Positions 61,170-64,000 of a DNA stretch of 64,000 nt are shown piece by piece. The translations under genes were made by a program, and so were the position numbers. The stretch lies in contig CANQNE010000004.1 in assembly GCA_947625135.1 (NCBI GenBank), forward strand, positions 1 to 64,000. Direction: 5' to 3'. Numbering within the stretch: the stretch's first letter is position 1; each line of letters begins with the position of its first letter. The DNA is from an uncultured Lachnospiraceae bacterium. Lineage in GTDB: Bacteria > Bacillota > Clostridia > Lachnospirales > Lachnospiraceae. The notes below the pieces were generated by a model, which ran no database searches, had not been told where the DNA came from, and worked only from the letters and a program-made list of their open reading frames with translations.

Positions 61170-62635
61170 AACTCTATATAGGGATTGATCTGGGCACTTC
61201 GGCTGTAAAGCTGTTGCTGATGGATGAAAAGGGCCGGATCAAAAAAATCGTGTCAAAAGAATACCCGATCTTTTTTCCGCAGCCGGGTTGGTCGGAGCAG
61301 AATCCGGAGGACTGGTATGCCCAGACGATGGCGGGGCTGAAGGAGCTGCTGGCGGACTGTGACAGGTCAAAGGTGGCGGGGCTCAGCTTCGGCGGCCAGA
61401 TGCACGGACTGGTGATCCTGGACGAGGAGGATCAGGTGATCCGTCCCGCGATCCTGTGGAACGACGGACGAACCACGGAGGAATGTGATTATCTCAACGA
61501 GACGATAGGAAGGAAAAAGCTGTCCGCCTGTACCGCCAATATTTCCTTTACCGGGTTTACGGCGCCCAAGATCCTGTGGGTCAGGAACAAGGAGCCGGAA
61601 AACTTCGCAAGGATCAAAAAGATCATGCTGCCCAAGGATTATCTGGCATATAAACTGACCGGCGTTCACTGCACCGATGTGTCAGACGCTTCCGGTATGC
61701 TGATTTTTGACGTGAAAAACCGCTGCTGGTCGGAGGAGATGCTGCAGATCTGCGGTATCCGCAGAGAACAGCTGGCAAAGGTCTATGAGAGTTATGAGAC
61801 GGTGGGCACGCTGCTGCCTGAGACGGCGGCAAAGCTGGGACTTTCGGCCAAAGTAAAGGTAGCCGCAGGCGCAGGCGACAATGCTGCCGCCGCGGTGGGG
61901 ACCGGTACGGTAGGAGAAGGCATGTGCAACATTTCTCTGGGCACCAGCGGGACGATCTTTATTTCCTCCGAAAAGTTCGGGGTGGATCCCCACAATGCGC
62001 TCCACGCGTTCGCCCATAGTGACGGGCATTATCATCTGATGGGCTGCATGCTCAGCGCGGCATCCTGCAATAAATGGTGGATGGAGGATATTCTGCAAAC
62101 GTCGGATTACGGGGCGGAGCAGGCCCTGATCGGGGAACTGGGAGAAAACCATGTCTACTTCCTTCCTTACCTTATGGGAGAGCGTTCCCCTCACAACGAT
62201 CCCAACGCCAGAGGGTGCTTCATTGGTATGACCATGGATACCACCCGGGCGGACCTTACGCAGGCGGTGCTGGAGGGCGTTGCCTTTGCGCTCCGGGATT
62301 CGCTGGAGGTGGCAAAGTCGCTGGGAATCAAAATTTCCCGTACAAAGATCTGCGGCGGCGGCGCGAAAAGTCCCCTGTGGAAAAAAATCATCGCAAATGT
62401 CATGAATCTAAAGGTGGATGTGATCGAGAGCGAGGAGGGACCCGCGATGGGAGGCGCCATGCTGGCCGCCGTTGCCTGCGGAGAATACGAAAGCGTAGCG
62501 GATGCGGCGGCAAAGATCGTGAAGATTGTTGATACGGTGGAGCCGGAGCCTGCCCTTGCCGCAAAATATGAGGAACGGTATGCCAGATTTAAGGCGATTT
62601 ATCCCACCTGCAGGACGCTGTTCCCCAATTTGTAA
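61166..62635 (+). CDS. xylB: FGGY carbohydrate kinase, xylulokinase-like (489 aa)
   Basis: An FGGY sugar kinase with the actin-like ATPase fold: GIDLGTSAVKLLLMD at the N-terminus, FGGQMHGLV and ILWNDGRT (xylulokinase-like substrate segment), GAGDNAAAAVG and SLGTSGTIF, then CGGGAKSPLWKKI. These patterns fit xylulokinase best, although related kinases act on ribulose or fuculose. The length of 489 is normal. AGGAGGG sets the start. The next gene encodes an isomerase-like protein; together they may channel a ketose into central metabolism. Confidence 0.85.
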   Translation: MKLYIGIDLGTSAVKLLLMDEKGRIKKIVSKEYPIFFPQPGWSEQNPEDWYAQTMAGLKELLADCDRSKVAGLSFGGQMHGLVILDEEDQVIRPAILWNDGRTTEECDYLNETIGRKKLSACTANISFTGFTAPKILWVRNKEPENFARIKKIMLPKDYLAYKLTGVHCTDVSDASGMLIFDVKNRCWSEEMLQICGIRREQLAKVYESYETVGTLLPETAAKLGLSAKVKVAAGAGDNAAAAVGTGTVGEGMCNISLGTSGTIFISSEKFGVDPHNALHAFAHSDGHYHLMGCMLSAASCNKWWMEDILQTSDYGAEQALIGELGENHVYFLPYLMGERSPHNDPNARGCFIGMTMDTTRADLTQAVLEGVAFALRDSLEVAKSLGIKISRTKICGGGAKSPLWKKIIANVMNLKVDVIESEEGPAMGGAMLAAVACGEYESVADAAAKIVKIVDTVEPEPALAAKYEERYARFKAIYPTCRTLFPNL

Positions 62636-62686
62636 GATCCGTTCGATCAGAAACACAAAGCAGAAAATATGCAAGCACAGAAGGAC

Positions 62687-62729
62687 AGGGCTGCTGTACC
62701 GGCAAAGTCACCGGGCGGCGGCCCTTTTT
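62687..62729 (+). terminator. Terminator after the sugar kinase gene
   Basis: AGGGCTGCTG pairs with CGGCGGCCCT (two G-T pairs), extended by CCGG/CCGG, and ends in TTTTT. It lies 51 bases after the kinase stop codon. Confidence 0.75.
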
Positions 62730-62740
62730 GGCAGAATCTA

Positions 62741-62770
62741 TTGACAGAAGCTGATACAATTTTGTAAAAT
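62741..62770 (+). promoter_or_regulatory. Promoter of the isomerase-like gene
   Basis: TTGACA (62741-62746) and TAAAAT (62765-62770) are 18 bases apart, 34 bases before the start codon. The gene is therefore likely transcribed on its own as well as by read-through. Confidence 0.7.
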
Positions 62771-62804
62771 AGAAGAAATAAAAAATATCAAGGAGGAACC
62801 CAAA

Positions 62805-64000
62805 ATGAACAATATTCCCAAAGTAAAAATTGGTATTGTTGCCGTAAGCCGCGACTGTTTTCCGGAGTCTCTTTCCGTAAACAGAAGAAAAGCGCTGATG
62901 GATGCTTACAGGGCAAAATATGACGAAACAGATGTTTATGAATGTCCGGTCTGTATTGTAGAGAGTGAGATCCACATGGTGCAGGCTTTAGAGGATATTA
63001 AGAAAGTGGGCTGCAACGCGCTGGTGGTATATCTTGGCAATTTCGGACCGGAGATTTCCGAGACGCTGCTGGCAAAGCATTTTGACGGCCCGGCGATGTT
63101 TGTGGCGGCTGCCGAGGAGTCCAGCACGGATCTCTGTCAGGGCAGAGGCGACGCTTACTGCGGTATGCTCAACGCCAGCTACAATCTGAAGCTGCGCAAC
63201 ATCAAGGCCTACATACCCGAATATCCGGTGGGAACCGCTGAAGAGTGTGCGGACATGATCCATGAATTTCTTCCCATTGCCCGGGCGATCATTGGACTGA
63301 AGAGTTTAAAGATCATCAGCTTCGGACCCCGTCCCCTCAACTTCCTTGCCTGCAACGCGCCCATCAAGGCGCTCTATGATCTGGGTGTTGAGATTGAAGA
63401 AAATTCAGAGCTGGATCTGTTTGAAGCATTCAAAAAGCACGAGGGAGATCCCCGGATCCCCGATGTGGTAAAGGATATGGAGAAGGAACTGGGCGAAGGC
63501 AACAAAAAGCCCGAGGTACTGCCCAAGCTCGCTCAGTATGAGCTGACACTCCTTGACTGGATCGAGGAGCATAAAGGTTACAGAGAGTATGTAACCCTTA
63601 CCGGCAAGTGCTGGCCCGCGTTCCAGACGCAGTTCGGCTTCGTGCCCTGCTATGTGAACAGCCGTCTTGCCTCAAGGGGCATCCCCGTATCCTGTGAGGT
63701 GGATATTTACGGCACGCTCAGCGAATATATCGGCGCCTGCGTCAGCGAGGACGCAGTGACCCTTCTGGACATCAACAATTCCGTACCTGCGGATATGTAT
63801 GAGGACGATATCAAGGGCAAGTTCAACTATACCCATCATGATACGTTCATGGGCTTCCACTGCGGGAATACCGCTTCCAGCAAGCTGACATCCTGTTCCA
63901 TGAAGTACCAGATGATCATGGCGAGAAATCTGCCTGAGGAAGTGACGCAGGGTACGCTGGAGGGCGATATCATTCCCGGCGACATTACCTTCTTCCGTCT
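62805..64000 (+). CDS. L-fucose/L-arabinose-isomerase-like protein, 3' end beyond the window
   Basis: The first 398 codons are present with no stop. The protein begins VKIGIVAVSRDCFPESLSVNRR and has NALVVYLGNFGPE, KIISFGPRPLNF and LTGKCWPAFQTQFGFVPCYV, matching the fucose/arabinose-isomerase fold (FucI-related, COG2407 type). Such enzymes interconvert aldoses and ketoses with a metal ion; the Glu in CEVDIYG and the Asp in LLDINN are in likely metal-site segments. AGGAGGAACC precedes the start. The sugar is uncertain; L-fucose would fit the fucosidase in this window. Confidence 0.8.
   Translation, partial: MNNIPKVKIGIVAVSRDCFPESLSVNRRKALMDAYRAKYDETDVYECPVCIVESEIHMVQALEDIKKVGCNALVVYLGNFGPEISETLLAKHFDGPAMFVAAAEESSTDLCQGRGDAYCGMLNASYNLKLRNIKAYIPEYPVGTAEECADMIHEFLPIARAIIGLKSLKIISFGPRPLNFLACNAPIKALYDLGVEIEENSELDLFEAFKKHEGDPRIPDVVKDMEKELGEGNKKPEVLPKLAQYELTLLDWIEEHKGYREYVTLTGKCWPAFQTQFGFVPCYVNSRLASRGIPVSCEVDIYGTLSEYIGACVSEDAVTLLDINNSVPADMYEDDIKGKFNYTHHDTFMGFHCGNTASSKLTSCSMKYQMIMARNLPEEVTQGTLEGDIIPGDITFFR

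Overview
The window comes from a spore-forming, low-to-mid GC Firmicute, most likely a gut Lachnospiraceae-type Clostridium. The reasons are clostridial AddA/AddB with the AddB iron-sulfur cysteines, GPR and SpoIIP, a GerMN lipoprotein, a class B sortase, several TTG/GTG starts behind strong AGGAGG sites, and many intracellular glycosidases aimed at host or plant glycans. I see no rRNA, tRNA, CRISPR array or transposase.

Layout. (1) 1-5741: a compact locus that looks like an uncharacterised ribosomally made, modified peptide system. It has two small proteins sharing a leader, an ABC exporter behind a strong terminator, a membrane acyltransferase, a PqqD/HprK-like kinase fusion and an S26 signal-peptidase-like protein. 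(2) 5769-9431: housekeeping operon pduL, prmA, rsmE and a cysteine desulfurase. (3) 9458-10548: class B sortase with a repeated PQTG tail. (4) 10766-13688 (minus): alpha-L-fucosidase and sialate-O-acetylesterase-like hydrolase, divergent from a TetR-controlled efflux operon (13899-19270: TetR, ABC ATPase, two permeases, MATE). (5) 19432-22227: small conserved protein, DUF5685 protein, DnaJ-like protein, glycosyltransferase. (6) 22222-25993: a partly AT-richer stretch with a TetR/CPBP-protease pair, an alpha/beta hydrolase and a divergent LysR regulator with clear palindromic sites. (7) 26043-35064: glycosidase operon (beta-propeller glycosidase, two GH42 enzymes, TraX-like membrane protein, GH106-like enzyme), followed on the same strand by a DUF3887 lipoprotein, a DUF2156 protein and addB-addA. 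(8) 43579-50033: argG divergent from argC-GNAT-argJ-argB-argD, with ArgR-type boxes on the argC promoter. (9) 50077-56416: comEA, response regulator, histidine kinase, GerMN lipoprotein, comEC, converging on gpr-spoIIP (minus) with a 70-base 3' overlap between comEC and spoIIP. (10) 58805-62635: PadR cassette, rpsT, a membrane protein and an FGGY kinase. (11) 62805-64000: an L-fucose/arabinose-isomerase-like gene cut by the window end.

How it fits together. The glycosidases have no visible signal peptides, so they should act in the cytoplasm on imported oligosaccharides. Released L-fucose, galactose and rhamnose-type sugars could feed sugar isomerase and kinase steps such as the pair at the right end. 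No sugar transporter lies in the window. Arginine synthesis from N-acetylglutamate to N-acetylornithine, plus argG, is clustered; argF and argH are elsewhere. All functional calls are made by eye from motifs; no database search was possible.
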